64,000 bases of DNA, from positions 124,001 to 188,000 of the forward strand of contig NZ_MPCX01000005.1 of the NCBI RefSeq assembly GCF_001874145.1, written 5' to 3'. Made by a program: the position numbers and the translations under genes. This document shows positions 19,805-29,711 of the stretch, in pieces. The stretch's first letter is position 1. Every line of letters begins with the position of its first letter. The stretch is from Lacinutrix sp. MedPE-SW. Its GTDB lineage: Bacteria > Bacteroidota > Bacteroidia > Flavobacteriales > Flavobacteriaceae. A model generated the notes under the pieces. The model was not told the DNA's origin. It made no database searches and saw only the letters and a list, made by a program, of their open reading frames with translations.

Positions 19805-20416
19805 TTATTTAACAGTTATAGAAAATAATTCTTGGTTTTCTATAAATCCTTTTAATTTATCATTAGCAACTACCTTGCCAACTCCGGCAGGTGTTCCCGT
19901 AAAGATAATGTCTCCAATCTTTAAAGTAAAATATTTTGACACATATTCGACGATTTCATCAATTTTCCACAACATTAGGCTCGTATTGCCTTGCTGTACT
20001 ACTTTTTCATTCTTTTCTAAACTAAAATTAAGGTTGTTTAAATCTTCAAAATTTGATTTTGGAAGCCATTTTCCTACAACGGCAGCTCCATCAAACGCTT
20101 TTGCTTTTTCCCAAGGTAGTCCTTTTGCTTTTAAATTTGCTTGCAAATCACGCGCTGTAAAATCGATACCTAATCCTATTTCATTGTAATATTTATGTGC
20201 AAATTTTTTATCTATATACTTACCAACCCGATTTATTTTTACAAGTACCTCAACTTCATGATGTACTTCTTTTGAAAATTCTGGTATAAAAAACGGTTGT
20301 TTTTTTAATAGTATAGCGGTATCTGGTTTTAAAAACACAACAGGATCTGTTGGCTTTTCATTTTCCAATTCCTTAATATGGTCTGTGTAATTTCGTCCTA
20401 TACAAATTAGCTTCAT
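19805..20416 (-). CDS. Fumarylacetoacetate hydrolase family protein
   Basis: This 203-residue protein begins M-K-L-I-C-I-G-R-N-Y-T-D-H and has the metal-binding acidic cluster H-H-E-V-E-V-L-V-K and the terminal signature I-I-F-T-G-T-P-A-G-V-G. It belongs to the FAH/YcgM-like group, which includes acylpyruvases and oxaloacetate decarboxylases. Substrate cannot be assigned from sequence. It lies 2 bases upstream of the HPt gene and 8 bases downstream of the exonuclease gene, suggesting one operon. Confidence 0.92.
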   Translation of the reverse strand: MKLICIGRNYTDHIKELENEKPTDPVVFLKPDTAILLKKQPFFIPEFSKEVHHEVEVLVKINRVGKYIDKKFAHKYYNEIGLGIDFTARDLQANLKAKGLPWEKAKAFDGAAVVGKWLPKSNFEDLNNLNFSLEKNEKVVQQGNTSLMLWKIDEIVEYVSKYFTLKIGDIIFTGTPAGVGKVVANDKLKGFIENQELFSITVK

Positions 20417-20424
20417 AACCGGTT

Positions 20425-21198
20425 TTAAATTTTATTATTAAAAGCTCTTAATTTAATAGCTGTGAGTACCTTTTTTGTATATAAAGGAAAATCTGCATTG
20501 AGTAACCAGCCAAAATATCCAGGTTCCTTATCTAATACATCTAGTACTTTTTTGCCTTTATGCTTACCAAAAGAAAAACATTCTTCGCCCTCTTTATTAT
20601 AGTTTATAAATCCTGCAAAATCTGCAAACTTTTTATGCGAGCTAAACTCGGCTAAAAATTTAGCGTCGTTTTCTAAATCTTCATAACGATCTAATTGTGC
20701 TTTTAAAACTTCATAAGTTGCTAAAGTATCTGCTTCTGCAGAATGTGCATTTTCTAAGTTTTTATCACAATAAAATTTATAGGCTGCACTTAATGTACGC
20801 TGTTCCATTTTATGAAAAATAGTTTGTACATCAATTGCCACGCGTTTATTCATATCAAAATCCATATTTGCACGAAGCATTTCTTCTGCTAATAAAGGTA
20901 TATCAAACCTATTAGAGTTAAATCCTGCCAAATCGCTATCTTTAATCATAACATTAATATCCTTTGCAAGTTCTGCAAATGTTGGCTCGTTTGCAACGCG
21001 TTCATCTGTAATACCATGTATAGCAGAAACCTCTGCTGGAATTGGCATTTCTGGATTTACCAACCAGGTTTTACTCTCTTTATTTCCGTTAGGAAATACT
21101 TTTAAAATGGAAATCTCTACTACTCTATCTTTAGAAATATTAATTCCTGTTGTTTCTAAATCGAAAAAACAAATAGGTTTATTTAGGTTTAATTGCAT
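20425..21198 (-). CDS. 3'-5' exonuclease, DnaQ-like (DEDDh)
   Basis: This 257-residue protein carries the Exo I motif F-F-D-L-E-T-T-G near its start, Exo II around G-F-N-S-N-R-F-D, and Exo III H-S-A-E-A-D near residue 151. It is therefore a DEDDh nuclease. A C-terminal part with F-S-F-G-K-H-K-G-K resembles the exonuclease accessory segment seen in Bacteroidota DnaQ-like proteins. It could be a polymerase III proofreading homologue or a free exonuclease. A TAnnTTTG element at 21219-21226 starts the operon. Confidence 0.9.
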   Translation of the reverse strand: MQLNLNKPICFFDLETTGINISKDRVVEISILKVFPNGNKESKTWLVNPEMPIPAEVSAIHGITDERVANEPTFAELAKDINVMIKDSDLAGFNSNRFDIPLLAEEMLRANMDFDMNKRVAIDVQTIFHKMEQRTLSAAYKFYCDKNLENAHSAEADTLATYEVLKAQLDRYEDLENDAKFLAEFSSHKKFADFAGFINYNKEGEECFSFGKHKGKKVLDVLDKEPGYFGWLLNADFPLYTKKVLTAIKLRAFNNKI

Positions 21199-21218
21199 GT
21201 TTTGTAGTATGGTTTATG

Positions 21219-21226
21219 CAAATATA
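21219..21226 (-). promoter_or_regulatory. -7 element for the exonuclease-FAH-HPt-cinA operon
   Basis: The minus strand reads TATATTTG, a perfect TAnnTTTG, 20 bases upstream of the exonuclease start. Confidence 0.6.
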
Positions 21227-21312
21227 ATTGTATTATGTTACTTTTACTTTGATTCTTTAAATTTTGAAGAGAATACAAACTACACACATTAAAGACTACA
21301 ATAAAAATTATA

Positions 21313-21952
21313 ATGAAAATACAATTTACCATATTTATTTTTTTACTAATTAGCGTATATAGTTTTGCGCAAAATGAACATAAATACGTTAAACTTACCG
21401 AAGAAAAAAAAAGGGAAACGCATAACACTTTATGCTAATAACACAGATTCTCTCTCGTATGACATTTTTTTAAAAGTAGATACTAAAGATTTTAGACGCA
21501 GTAGCACTAGACCTATTCTTAGAAATATTACTCCAAATAGCAAAATTAAACTACTAACATTAATACAATTAAATGGTACCGAAGGCAAGTACAACACTAC
21601 TTTTATTGTTAATGAAGTGGCTTATGCTATTGAAGTAGAAAAAGACCACGAAGGTTTAGATTTTAAAATAGATGAAGCTTTAAAAGATAAAGAAGTAACA
21701 CTTTACACAAAAAACGACTGTCTTATTTGCCCAGATACTAAACGTATTTTAAATAATAATAAAATTGCTTTCACAGAATATAACATAGATAAAGACAGCA
21801 CTAATTATCTTAAAATTATTAAAGATTTTAAAAGCAACACAAACAAAAACTTTGATAATAAAATACCAGTTTTAAAAGTAGATACAGCCATTTACAATAA
21901 TATAGAAAGTGTAGAAGATTTTATTACTGCACTACGAGAAGCGTTTAATTAA
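21313..21952 (+). CDS. Exported glutaredoxin-domain protein, frameshifted at an A9 run
   Basis: An ATG at 21313 opens a clean signal peptide (IFLLISVYSFAQ), but this frame stops after about 40 codons. The rest of the protein continues in another frame, beginning near 21406. The two frames meet in a run of nine A at 21404-21412. Deleting one A joins them as E-E-K-K-G-K-R-I-T-L-Y. The C-terminal part (about 85 residues) is a glutaredoxin/thioredoxin-fold domain with C-L-I-C and a later cis-Pro region K-I-P-V-L-K. It may be a sequencing indel, a broken gene or a slippage site. The downstream frame alone could start at TTG 21365 but would lack export. Confidence 0.7.
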
Positions 21953-21972
21953 GAATAGAATAAAAATTAAAA

Positions 21973-22692
21973 ATGAAAAATTTAAAAAACAAAAAAGCAA
22001 TAATAACAGGAGGAAGCAGAGGTTTAGGTAGAGCTACAGCCATTGCTTTTGCTAAACAAGGTATTGATGTTGGTATTACAGGTAGAAATGAAGACACGCT
22101 TAAAGCTACCGTTGCAGAACTTAAAGGTTTAGGAGTTAATGCAGAATACGAAGTTTTTGATGTAGGTAATTATGAAGAGGTTAAAGCAAGTATAGACAAC
22201 TTAATTAAAAAACTTAGCACAGTAGATATTTTAGTTAACAATGCTGGTATCGCTGCTTTTGGTACACTAAACGATATGCCTGTTGAAGAATGGAGTAAAA
22301 TTATACAAACCAATGTTATGGGTATGTACTATGTTACAAAAGAGGTTTTACCTTATTTAATAGATAAAAACCAAGGTGATATAATTAACATCTCATCTAC
22401 CGCAGGATTAAATGGTAATGCAACTACATCTGCCTATTCTGCATCTAAATTTGCAGTTATTGGTATGTCTGAATCTTTAATGAAAGAAGTTAGAAAAAAT
22501 AATATTAGAGTTTGCACATTAACACCAAGTACAATAGCATCAGACATGTCTATAGATTTAGGTATAGCAGATAAAGACTCACAAGATAGTGTTTTACAAC
22601 CTGAAGATTTTGCAGAGTTAATTGTTGCCGGTTTACAGCTACCAAGACGAGCAATGTTAAAAAGTGCTGCATTATGGTCTACAAACCCATAA
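21973..22692 (+). CDS. Short-chain dehydrogenase/reductase (FabG-like)
   Basis: This 239-residue Rossmann enzyme has T-G-G-S-R-G-L-G near residue 12, N-N-A-G around 90, an active-site Ser in I-S-S-T, and Y-S-A-S-K. It is a classical SDR reductase close to 3-ketoacyl-ACP reductases, probably NADP-linked because of Arg after the glycine motif. A housekeeping FabG role is not shown, since no fatty-acid genes are adjacent. It follows the glutaredoxin-domain gene by 20 bases and ends in a strong terminator. Confidence 0.92.
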   Translation: MKNLKNKKAIITGGSRGLGRATAIAFAKQGIDVGITGRNEDTLKATVAELKGLGVNAEYEVFDVGNYEEVKASIDNLIKKLSTVDILVNNAGIAAFGTLNDMPVEEWSKIIQTNVMGMYYVTKEVLPYLIDKNQGDIINISSTAGLNGNATTSAYSASKFAVIGMSESLMKEVRKNNIRVCTLTPSTIASDMSIDLGIADKDSQDSVLQPEDFAELIVAGLQLPRRAMLKSAALWSTNP

Positions 22693-22710
22693 TATAAAAT
22701 CTTTATTTAT

Positions 22711-22744
22711 AAAAAAACACAGCTTAATGCTGTGTTTTTTTTTT
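22711..22744 (+). terminator. Terminator after the SDR gene
   Basis: AAAAAAACACAGC pairs with GCTGTGTTTTTTT around a TTAAT loop, followed by a long T run. Confidence 0.9.
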
Positions 22745-22814
22745 GTTTTAATTAAAAATTAAATCTTTATATTTAAACTAACTTTTCACATACAGTTTAA
22801 TACGCTATTATTCA

Positions 22815-23273
22815 ATGAGTCTTCTTTTTTCAATTTTAATTGTTGGTATTCCAACTTACCTGTTTTTTAATTGGGTTTTAAAAAAATGGAATATTGGCAA
22901 TAAAAGTAACAGAAAATTTATAGCTATTATTCCTGCTATATGCTTAAGTCCGCTACTATATATAAGTATAATTTACATATGGTTTTTTATAGCATCCTAT
23001 TATCCAACAACAAATTTTAATAAAAATGAATGGCACACAAATACCACCGAAAGGTATAAAATGTCACAAGATATTATTGAAAGTGATTTGTTAATTGGAA
23101 AAACCAAAAAAGAGGTAAGCAATTTATTAGGAGACGATTTTTACATTTATAATAGCAACCATATTGCATACCAACTTGGTTTTGTTCCTGGCTTATTTAA
23201 TATAGATCCAGATGTACTAGATATCTATTTTGAAAATGGAATAGTTGTAAAAGTTTCACAACACAAAACTTAA
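22815..23273 (+). CDS. Two-TM membrane protein with BamE-like motif
   Basis: This 152-residue protein has two hydrophobic segments at about 3-22 and 36-62. A soluble tail contains L-L-I-G-K-T-K-K-E-V-S-N-L-L-G, the motif shared by SmpA/BamE-like domains. Such tails occur in many small envelope proteins of this phylum. No lipobox is seen, so it is not BamE itself. Function is unknown. It precedes the esterase gene by about 35 bases and may be cotranscribed. Confidence 0.7.
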   Translation: MSLLFSILIVGIPTYLFFNWVLKKWNIGNKSNRKFIAIIPAICLSPLLYISIIYIWFFIASYYPTTNFNKNEWHTNTTERYKMSQDIIESDLLIGKTKKEVSNLLGDDFYIYNSNHIAYQLGFVPGLFNIDPDVLDIYFENGIVVKVSQHKT

Positions 23274-23309
23274 TATTAAAACGAATTGCAAATAATTAAT
23301 AAAGAAAAA

Positions 23310-24152
23310 ATGAGAAAATTAATTGGCATATTTTTAATAGGAATTTTATTTACATCATGTAATTCTAAAACAACTACAGCACCTTCTAAATCTAAATTTT
23401 TAATTGATTCTCTTTACAGCGAAAGCTTTGGCAATTATAGAAAACACAATCTCTATTTACCAAAAGACTTTGACACCAAAAAAGATTACCCAATTATATA
23501 TGCGACTGATGGTAATAGCAATTTAACAGATAAAAAAATATTATTAGACTCATTAATAGATAATAAAATAATTAAGCCTTTAGTTTTAGTAGCAAGTTTC
23601 TCTAACGGTAAAATTGCAGACAGTACAAGTATGACAATTGGTAATGGAAAAAGACACAATCTTACTTACAGGTATTTTGAATATGTAAATCAAGATTTCC
23701 CTAAAGACAATAAGTATCCACATTTAGAAAATACTTTTAAAAATCATTTAAATTACTTTAGTAAAGAATTAATTCAATACATAGAAAAAAATCTTGATCA
23801 AACCACAAACCGAGATGATAGATATTTTTATGGCGCATCTAATGGTGCAGGATTTGGCTTGAGTTTGCTAAATACTAACCCAGATTTAATAGGTACTTAT
23901 CTTTGTTTTTCAACATTTGCCGGTGATATAAAATCTAATACTTCTTGGAATACTAATACTAAATATCCAAACCTCTATTTAAGATATGGAAGTGAAGAAA
24001 CTTTTCTTGATGCTGATGCTAAGTTTTTAAAATTAAAATATGCCGAAACAAACTCCTTTATAGATGTTAAGAAATATAATGGCGGACATAATAATAAATT
24101 TTGGAAAAAAGAATTTACTAATATTATTACAGACATTTTAAAGTACGAATAA
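23310..24152 (+). CDS. Alpha/beta-hydrolase esterase lipoprotein
   Basis: I chose the ATG at 23310 rather than an upstream TTG, because it gives a lipobox signal peptide (GILFTSCNS). The 280-residue product resembles enterochelin-esterase/esterase-D proteins. It has K-D-Y-P-I-I-Y-A-T-D-G-N in the N-terminal half, the nucleophile elbow G-A-S-N-G, and a late G-G-H-N supplying the catalytic His. The substrate is not readable. No siderophore genes are near, so an iron role is only possible. Confidence 0.85.
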   Translation: MRKLIGIFLIGILFTSCNSKTTTAPSKSKFLIDSLYSESFGNYRKHNLYLPKDFDTKKDYPIIYATDGNSNLTDKKILLDSLIDNKIIKPLVLVASFSNGKIADSTSMTIGNGKRHNLTYRYFEYVNQDFPKDNKYPHLENTFKNHLNYFSKELIQYIEKNLDQTTNRDDRYFYGASNGAGFGLSLLNTNPDLIGTYLCFSTFAGDIKSNTSWNTNTKYPNLYLRYGSEETFLDADAKFLKLKYAETNSFIDVKKYNGGHNNKFWKKEFTNIITDILKYE

Positions 24153-24377
24153 AACATGAGCCGTTTTAAAGAAATAACTAAACAATTATAATAATTAGAA
24201 ATAATACACATTGCTTGTTATGCTATATATTATTTAAAACTTTTGATACTACAAATATTCCACAACAAATGCCTAACTAATTTCATATTATAAAATATAT
24301 CTTAGGTACTGCCACATTAAATCTGGTTTAATTCTCAAAATGACACATATAAATGAATAAATAAAGTTCTATAAAAC
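24153..24377. other. Gene-free stretch, nothing recognised
   Basis: This AT-rich spacer between the esterase gene and the E2 terminator has no open reading frame, promoter pair or repeat that I can support. Confidence 0.5.
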
Positions 24378-24411
24378 AAAAAAAAGCACAGTAATTAAAC
24401 TGTGCTTTTTA
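24378..24411 (-). terminator. Bidirectional terminator after the E2 gene
   Basis: AAAAAGCACAGT pairs with ACTGTGCTTTTT. It lies 21 bases past the minus-strand E2 stop. A/T runs on both sides make it usable from either direction. Confidence 0.85.
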
Positions 24412-24431
24412 TATATAATAAGTAGTATAAA

Positions 24432-25739
24432 TTATATTTCTCTATTAGAATCCCAAGCTTCCAAATAGTCTTTTACTGCTTTTACAAACTGCCCACCAAG
24501 TGCTCCATTTACAACTCTGTGATCGTAAGAGTGTGATAAAAACATTTTATAACGTATACCTATAAAATCGCCATCTGGTGTTTCTATAACTGCTGGCACT
24601 TTACGTATAGCACCTAAAGCTAAAATACCTACTTGTGGCTGGTTAATAATTGGTGTCCCCATAATACTACCAAATGTACCAACATTTGTTACAGTATATG
24701 TTCCGCCTTGTATATCGTCTGGTTTTAATTTATTATCTCTTGCGCGTCCTGCTAAATCGTTTACAGCTTTTGTCATGCCAACCAGGTTAAGTTGGTCTGC
24801 ATTTTTAATAACTGGTACAATTAAATTCCCATCTGGTAAAGCTGCTGCCATACCTAGGTTTACGTTTTTCTTTTTAACAATTGTATCGCCTTGTAAAGAG
24901 ATATTCATCATAGGAAAATCACGTAATGCTTTTGCAACGGCTTCCATAAATATAGGCGTAAACGTAAGGTTTTCGCCTTCACGTTTCATAAATTCTCCTT
25001 TTACTTTCTTTCTCCAGTTCCAGATATTTGTAACATCGGCCTCGATAAAACTTTGTACGTGTGCACTTGTTTGTACACTATCTACCATATGATGCGCAAT
25101 AAGCTTGCCCATTCTAGTCATTTCTATAATTTCATCACCTTGTGCTGCTACAACTGGCGCTGGTTTTTTAGCTTCAGGTTTAGCAGTCTTAGCTGGTGCA
25201 GCTGCTTCTTGTGCAAGTTGAGAACCTCTATTTTTTAAGTAAGCTTGCATGTCTGCCTTAGTTACACGACCATCTTTTCCTGTTCCTGTAATAGCATCTA
25301 ATTCGGCCTGATCAATACCTTCGGCTTTAGCCATATTTTTTACTAATGGAGAGTAAAAACGTTCGCCATTAGAACTTATTGGCGCTGCTGTTTCTTGAGC
25401 TTTAGTCACCGTTTTTTCAACCTCTGCAACTGCAGGTGCTGTTTTTTCTTCTACAACTTCTTCTGCTTTTGGTTCTGTAGCGGCTGTATTACCTTCACCT
25501 TCTGTTTCTATCACAGCAATGGTTTGGCCTACTTGTACCACATCGTCTACATTAAAAAGCACTTCTACTAAAACACCATCAACTTCACTTGGTACTTCAC
25601 TATCTACTTTATCTGTTGCAATTTCTAAAACTGCTTCGTCTTGTTCAATAGTATCTCCAACTTCTTTTAACCATGAAGTAATCGTAGCTTCTGCTACGCT
25701 TTCTCCCATTTTCGGTAATTTTAGTTCAAATCTTGCCAT
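24432..25739 (-). CDS. 2-oxo acid dehydrogenase E2 acyltransferase
   Basis: This 435-residue E2 component carries one N-terminal lipoyl domain with Lys44 in E-I-A-T-D-K-V-D. An Ala/Glu/Val linker follows, then a peripheral-subunit-binding domain (about 130-168), a second linker and the catalytic domain. The active site reads S-Y-D-H407-R-V-V-N-G. Asn replaces the commoner Asp, a variant also known in active E2 enzymes. The lipoyl sequence suits a branched-chain or generic E2 rather than SucB. No E1 or E3 gene is adjacent. A TAATTTTG -7 box lies at 25777-25784 on the minus strand. Confidence 0.92.
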   Translation of the reverse strand: MARFELKLPKMGESVAEATITSWLKEVGDTIEQDEAVLEIATDKVDSEVPSEVDGVLVEVLFNVDDVVQVGQTIAVIETEGEGNTAATEPKAEEVVEEKTAPAVAEVEKTVTKAQETAAPISSNGERFYSPLVKNMAKAEGIDQAELDAITGTGKDGRVTKADMQAYLKNRGSQLAQEAAAPAKTAKPEAKKPAPVVAAQGDEIIEMTRMGKLIAHHMVDSVQTSAHVQSFIEADVTNIWNWRKKVKGEFMKREGENLTFTPIFMEAVAKALRDFPMMNISLQGDTIVKKKNVNLGMAAALPDGNLIVPVIKNADQLNLVGMTKAVNDLAGRARDNKLKPDDIQGGTYTVTNVGTFGSIMGTPIINQPQVGILALGAIRKVPAVIETPDGDFIGIRYKMFLSHSYDHRVVNGALGGQFVKAVKDYLEAWDSNREI

Positions 25740-25853
25740 ATTAATAAAAAATGTGTCTTTTTATATTTTCAAAATGCAAAATTAATAAAAAATAGCTTAT
25801 TTATCTGACTATTCATTATAATTTTGATTTTATTAACTCTATTATTTTGATAC

Positions 25854-26951
25854 TTAAAAGTGTATCACTTCTCCTCTACTTTTTGAGGAATGACTTCCGA
25901 GTATAAAATTAGCGTTTTTTGGAAGTATTTTGAAAGTTAAATTTTTATTTTTTTCTGAAGTTTCCATTTCTTCAATAATCTTTTGAAAACTAATATAGTT
26001 AGCATCAAAAATCACCTGTGTATTGGCTTTTGCTTCCGTTATATTTTGAATTGATGATATCGGTTTTTTTAATTTTTCGGCTAAAACATCTATTTCCTTA
26101 TTTGAAACTAATGCGTAATTTTCAGTTTTTACAACTACATCTTTTCCTTTATTGCCAAATATTCTTGCAGATTGTATGCCTAAAAAAACCAAAGCATCAA
26201 AAACTACATTACGTTTAAAATGTTTTTTATAAAATATTTGCATAGCGCCATAAAAGCGTTTTGCATAGGTTTTATTTTTTAAAGTGCTTTCTCCTTTGTA
26301 ATGTATTGCACTTATTTCTCCATAATAATAGCTTTGGTAACCTGCTTTTATAATTTTATAACTTAGGTCTATATCTTCGCCATACATAAAATAGTCTTCG
26401 TCAAAACCATTTACAGCTTTGTAAACATCGCGCTTTATTAACATAAATGCGCCTACATAAATGGGTACTTTACCTATTTCATTTTTAGATAGTTGGTTTG
26501 CATAATAGTGTTGTGAGTTACCTAAAGCTTTTTGTATTGCTACTTTTGTTATTGGAACGTTACGTTTACTTTCGGGTAAAAACTCACCATTTCCATCTAT
26601 TAACTTACAGCCTACTATACCAAGGTTATGTTTTGTTTTTGCAAATTGCAAGAGTGTTTTAAACGTGTTTTCTCCTACTACCGTGTCTGGATTTAATATG
26701 CAAATATATTCGCCTTGGGCTTGTGCTACTCCTATATTATTTCCTTTAGAAAACCCATAGTTATTTTTATTTTCTATAAGTTTTACTTTAGGGAATTTAG
26801 CTTTTACCATAGCACAACTTTTATCTTGTGAGTTGTTATCTACTACTATTATTTCGGCATCTATATTTTGTATTGCTGTTTCTACGCTTTGTAGACATAG
26901 CTCTAAAAAGTAGCGTACATTATAGTTAAGTATGATAACCGAGAGTTGCAA
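25854..26951 (-). CDS. Family 2 glycosyltransferase
   Basis: This 365-residue GT-A enzyme starts L-S-V-I-I-L-N-Y-N-V-R-Y-F and contains E-I-I-V-V-D-N-N-S-x-D, the metal-binding N-P-D-T region, and F-D-E-D-Y-F-M-Y-G-E-D-I-D-L-S-Y-K, typical of rhamnosyltransferase-like members. After about residue 270 it has an extra tail of about 95 residues that I cannot assign. It probably transfers a sugar to a cell-surface glycan. It lies 6 bases downstream of recR on the same strand, although the two functions are unrelated. Confidence 0.93.
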   Translation of the reverse strand: MQLSVIILNYNVRYFLELCLQSVETAIQNIDAEIIVVDNNSQDKSCAMVKAKFPKVKLIENKNNYGFSKGNNIGVAQAQGEYICILNPDTVVGENTFKTLLQFAKTKHNLGIVGCKLIDGNGEFLPESKRNVPITKVAIQKALGNSQHYYANQLSKNEIGKVPIYVGAFMLIKRDVYKAVNGFDEDYFMYGEDIDLSYKIIKAGYQSYYYGEISAIHYKGESTLKNKTYAKRFYGAMQIFYKKHFKRNVVFDALVFLGIQSARIFGNKGKDVVVKTENYALVSNKEIDVLAEKLKKPISSIQNITEAKANTQVIFDANYISFQKIIEEMETSEKNKNLTFKILPKNANFILGSHSSKSRGEVIHF

Positions 26952-26957
26952 AAAGGC

Positions 26958-27575
26958 TTATTGTTTTAATGAGTTTTCAAACGGAATACGGTTTAAAATA
27001 CTGCGTCCAAGTGTTACCTCATCTGCATACTCTAACTCATCTCCAACAGATATTCCTCTGGCTATTGTAGAGGTTTGTACTTCTAAACCTTGTAATTGTT
27101 TAAATATATAAAAGTTGGTAGTATCGCCTTCCATAGTTGGACTTAAGGCAAAAATAAGTTCTTTAATGTTTCCGCTTTTTACTTTTTCTATTAAGCTTAC
27201 AATATTTAAATCGTGTGGACCAATACCTTCTATAGGATTTATTTTTCCGCCTAAAACGTGATACAATCCTTTATGCGATGCCGTATTTTCTATAGCCATA
27301 ACGTCGCGAATATCTTCAACGACGCAAATAACATCTTTTTTTCGTAATGGATTTGCGCAAATTTCACACAGTTCTACATCGCTAATATTGTGACAAGATT
27401 TACAAAATTTTAAATCTTCGCGCATGTGTGTAATTGCTTGCGATAAATTTGTGGTTTGCTCCTTTGGTTGTTTTAATAAATGTAATGCCAAACGTAATGC
27501 TGTACGCTTACCAATACCTGGTAATTGTGAGATTTCGTTAACAGCATTTTCCAAAAGTTTTGATGAGAATTCCAT
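26958..27575 (-). CDS. recR: Recombination protein RecR
   Basis: RecR acts with RecO/RecF in loading RecA at gaps. The 205-residue protein has an N-terminal helix-hairpin-helix (L-P-G-I-G-K-R-T-A), a four-Cys zinc finger (C-K-S-C and C-E-I-C), a Toprim domain beginning I-C-V-V-E-D, and the Walker-B-like C-terminus. Length and motifs are all canonical. The start at 27575 fits the usual N-terminus with F/Y-S-x-x-L. Confidence 0.97.
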   Translation of the reverse strand: MEFSSKLLENAVNEISQLPGIGKRTALRLALHLLKQPKEQTTNLSQAITHMREDLKFCKSCHNISDVELCEICANPLRKKDVICVVEDIRDVMAIENTASHKGLYHVLGGKINPIEGIGPHDLNIVSLIEKVKSGNIKELIFALSPTMEGDTTNFYIFKQLQGLEVQTSTIARGISVGDELEYADEVTLGRSILNRIPFENSLKQ

Positions 27576-27734
27576 AGACTGCGAATTTAAATATTAGTCA
27601 AGACTTTCGCTAATTTTAGCGCACTTAAATACATTAATACTTAAGGTAATAATAAGTTATATTTTACTATTTTTTTACAACAAACCTATAGCTGTAAACT
27701 TATTTTGTATTTTGGCCGGTAGAATATAATTTAC

Positions 27735-29198
27735 ATGACTGCTACTCAAATTTTATTATTAATTGCTGCCTATTTTGGTGTGCTTATTTTAATATCTTAT
27801 TTCACAGGAAAAGAAGATACAAATGCTGCTTTTTTTAAAGCAAACAAATCTGCACCATGGTATTTGGTTGCTTTTGGTATGATTGGAGCATCGCTATCTG
27901 GCGTAACATTTATCTCTGTTCCTGGTGCTGTAGAAGGCAAACAGTTTGGCTATTTTCAAGTTGTACTAGGCTATTTTGTTGGTTATTTAGTTATTGCTTA
28001 TGTATTATTACCTTTATATTATAGATTAAACTTAACGTCTATTTATACGTATTTAAGAGATAGGTTTGGCAGTACAAGTTACAAAACAGGTTCTGTAGCC
28101 TTTTTAATTTCTAGAACGGTTGGTGCTGCTTTTAGGCTGTTTTTAGTTGCTAAGGTCTTACAGCTTTTAGTTTTTAATCAATTTGGTATTCCTTTTCCGG
28201 TTACCGTATTAATTACCATTGCCTTAATTTGGCTATATACCTTTAAAGGTGGTATTAAAACTATAATTTTTACAGACACTTTACAAACATTATTTATGCT
28301 TACTGCCGTAATTGTGGCAATTTTCTTTTTAGCTTCTGCTTTAAATTTAAATAGTATTAGTGAAGTCTACAGCAATATTACTAATAGCAACATGAGTAAG
28401 GTTTTCTTTTTTAGCGATGGTAATGATCCGCAGTATTTTTGGAAAAGCTTTTTAGCAGGTATATTTATTACTATTACCATGACAGGTTTAGACCAAGATA
28501 TGATGCAAAAAAACCTAACCTGTAGAAATATTAAAGAAGCACAAAAAAATATGCTTTCGTTTGCAGTGGTTCTTGTATTTGTAAACATCTTATTTTTAGC
28601 TTTAGGTTTAATGCTTACCCAATATGCAGAGCAAAATGGTATTACTGCCAAAAAGGATGATTTATTTCCAACCGTAGCCATGTTGCCAGAAATAGGTATT
28701 GCGACTTCAGCATTTTTTCTTTTAGGTTTAATTGCTGCTGCTTACTCGAGTGCAGATTCTGCTTTAACTTCACTAACAACTGCTTTTTGTATAGATATTA
28801 TAGAGCTTGATAAAAAACCACAGCAAGAACAAAAAAAGATACGTAAACGTGTGCATATCTTTTTTAGTTTTCTACTTGTTGCTGTAATTATATTATTTGA
28901 TACTATTTTTAAAGATGTTTCTGTTATATGGGAGTTATTTAAAGCTGCTGGTTATACTTATGGTCCATTACTTGGCTTATTTGCATTTGGCATTTTAACC
29001 AAAAACCATATTAAAGATAAATATGTTTGGATTATTGCCATAGCCGCACCATTACTATCTTACTTTATGAATCTGTATTCTAAAGAGCTATTATTTGGCT
29101 ACCAATTTGGATTCGAAATTTTAATAGTAAACGGCTTACTAACATTTATTGGCTTATTATTTATTACCAATAAAAAAGAAGTTAATACTGGTTTGTAG
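27735..29198 (+). CDS. Sodium:solute symporter family protein
   Basis: This 487-residue integral membrane protein has about 13 hydrophobic segments and the SSS-family pattern, with T-F-I-S-V-P-G near TM2 and [10 protein letters not shown] in the middle. The latter motif is typical of Bacteroidota SSS transporters related to the SGLT/proline-permease group. Substrate cannot be read. The 3' end overlaps the convergent CoA-binding-protein gene by 17 bases. Confidence 0.92.
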   Translation: MTATQILLLIAAYFGVLILISYFTGKEDTNAAFFKANKSAPWYLVAFGMIGASLSGVTFISVPGAVEGKQFGYFQVVLGYFVGYLVIAYVLLPLYYRLNLTSIYTYLRDRFGSTSYKTGSVAFLISRTVGAAFRLFLVAKVLQLLVFNQFGIPFPVTVLITIALIWLYTFKGGIKTIIFTDTLQTLFMLTAVIVAIFFLASALNLNSISEVYSNITNSNMSKVFFFSDGNDPQYFWKSFLAGIFITITMTGLDQDMMQKNLTCRNIKEAQKNMLSFAVVLVFVNILFLALGLMLTQYAEQNGITAKKDDLFPTVAMLPEIGIATSAFFLLGLIAAAYSSADSALTSLTTAFCIDIIELDKKPQQEQKKIRKRVHIFFSFLLVAVIILFDTIFKDVSVIWELFKAAGYTYGPLLGLFAFGILTKNHIKDKYVWIIAIAAPLLSYFMNLYSKELLFGYQFGFEILIVNGLLTFIGLLFITNKKEVNTGL

Positions 29199-29544
29199 AT
29201 AGCATTACCAATGTACAAGCAACTTCTACTTCAATATTATTTTCTTCGAGAATAGCGTAAAATTCTGGATTTTCTGTTCCTGGATTAAAAATTACACGCT
29301 TGGGTTTTAAAGACACTATATAGTTATAATATTCTTTTTGCCTAGTAGGGTTTAAATATAGAGTTACTGTATCTAAAACCTTATAAGGTTTTAATTCTGT
29401 ATCTATAGTAACACCATATTCTTCTCCTGGACGCATTCCAAAGGCCACAGTATCATGATTATAATTTGTTAATTTTTGCATCGCCATATTAGAATATCTA
29501 TTTGGTTTTGTTGATGCCCCTATTACTAATGTTTTCTTATTCAT
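29182..29544 (-). CDS. CoA-binding domain protein (YccU-like)
   Basis: This 120-residue Rossmann-type protein begins with [15 protein letters not shown] and contains [14 protein letters not shown]. These are the signatures of the stand-alone CoA_binding family (YccU). CoA binding is known for the family, but the physiological role is not. It is convergent with, and overlaps, the symporter gene. Confidence 0.93.
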   Translation of the reverse strand: MNKKTLVIGASTKPNRYSNMAMQKLTNYNHDTVAFGMRPGEEYGVTIDTELKPYKVLDTVTLYLNPTRQKEYYNYIVSLKPKRVIFNPGTENPEFYAILEENNIEVEVACTLVMLSTNQY

Positions 29545-29711
29545 CTTTTTTTATTTCTTATCTCATATTAATAAAAAGAAACAAGACAAATGTTAAATTC
29601 ATGTTAACACCTGTTAAAAGCGGTAACAGAAATTTAAAACAAACGTCTTTATATTATTACCAAAACAAACCAATTTAAATACAATCAATCAAAAAACACC
29701 AATCAATCAAA

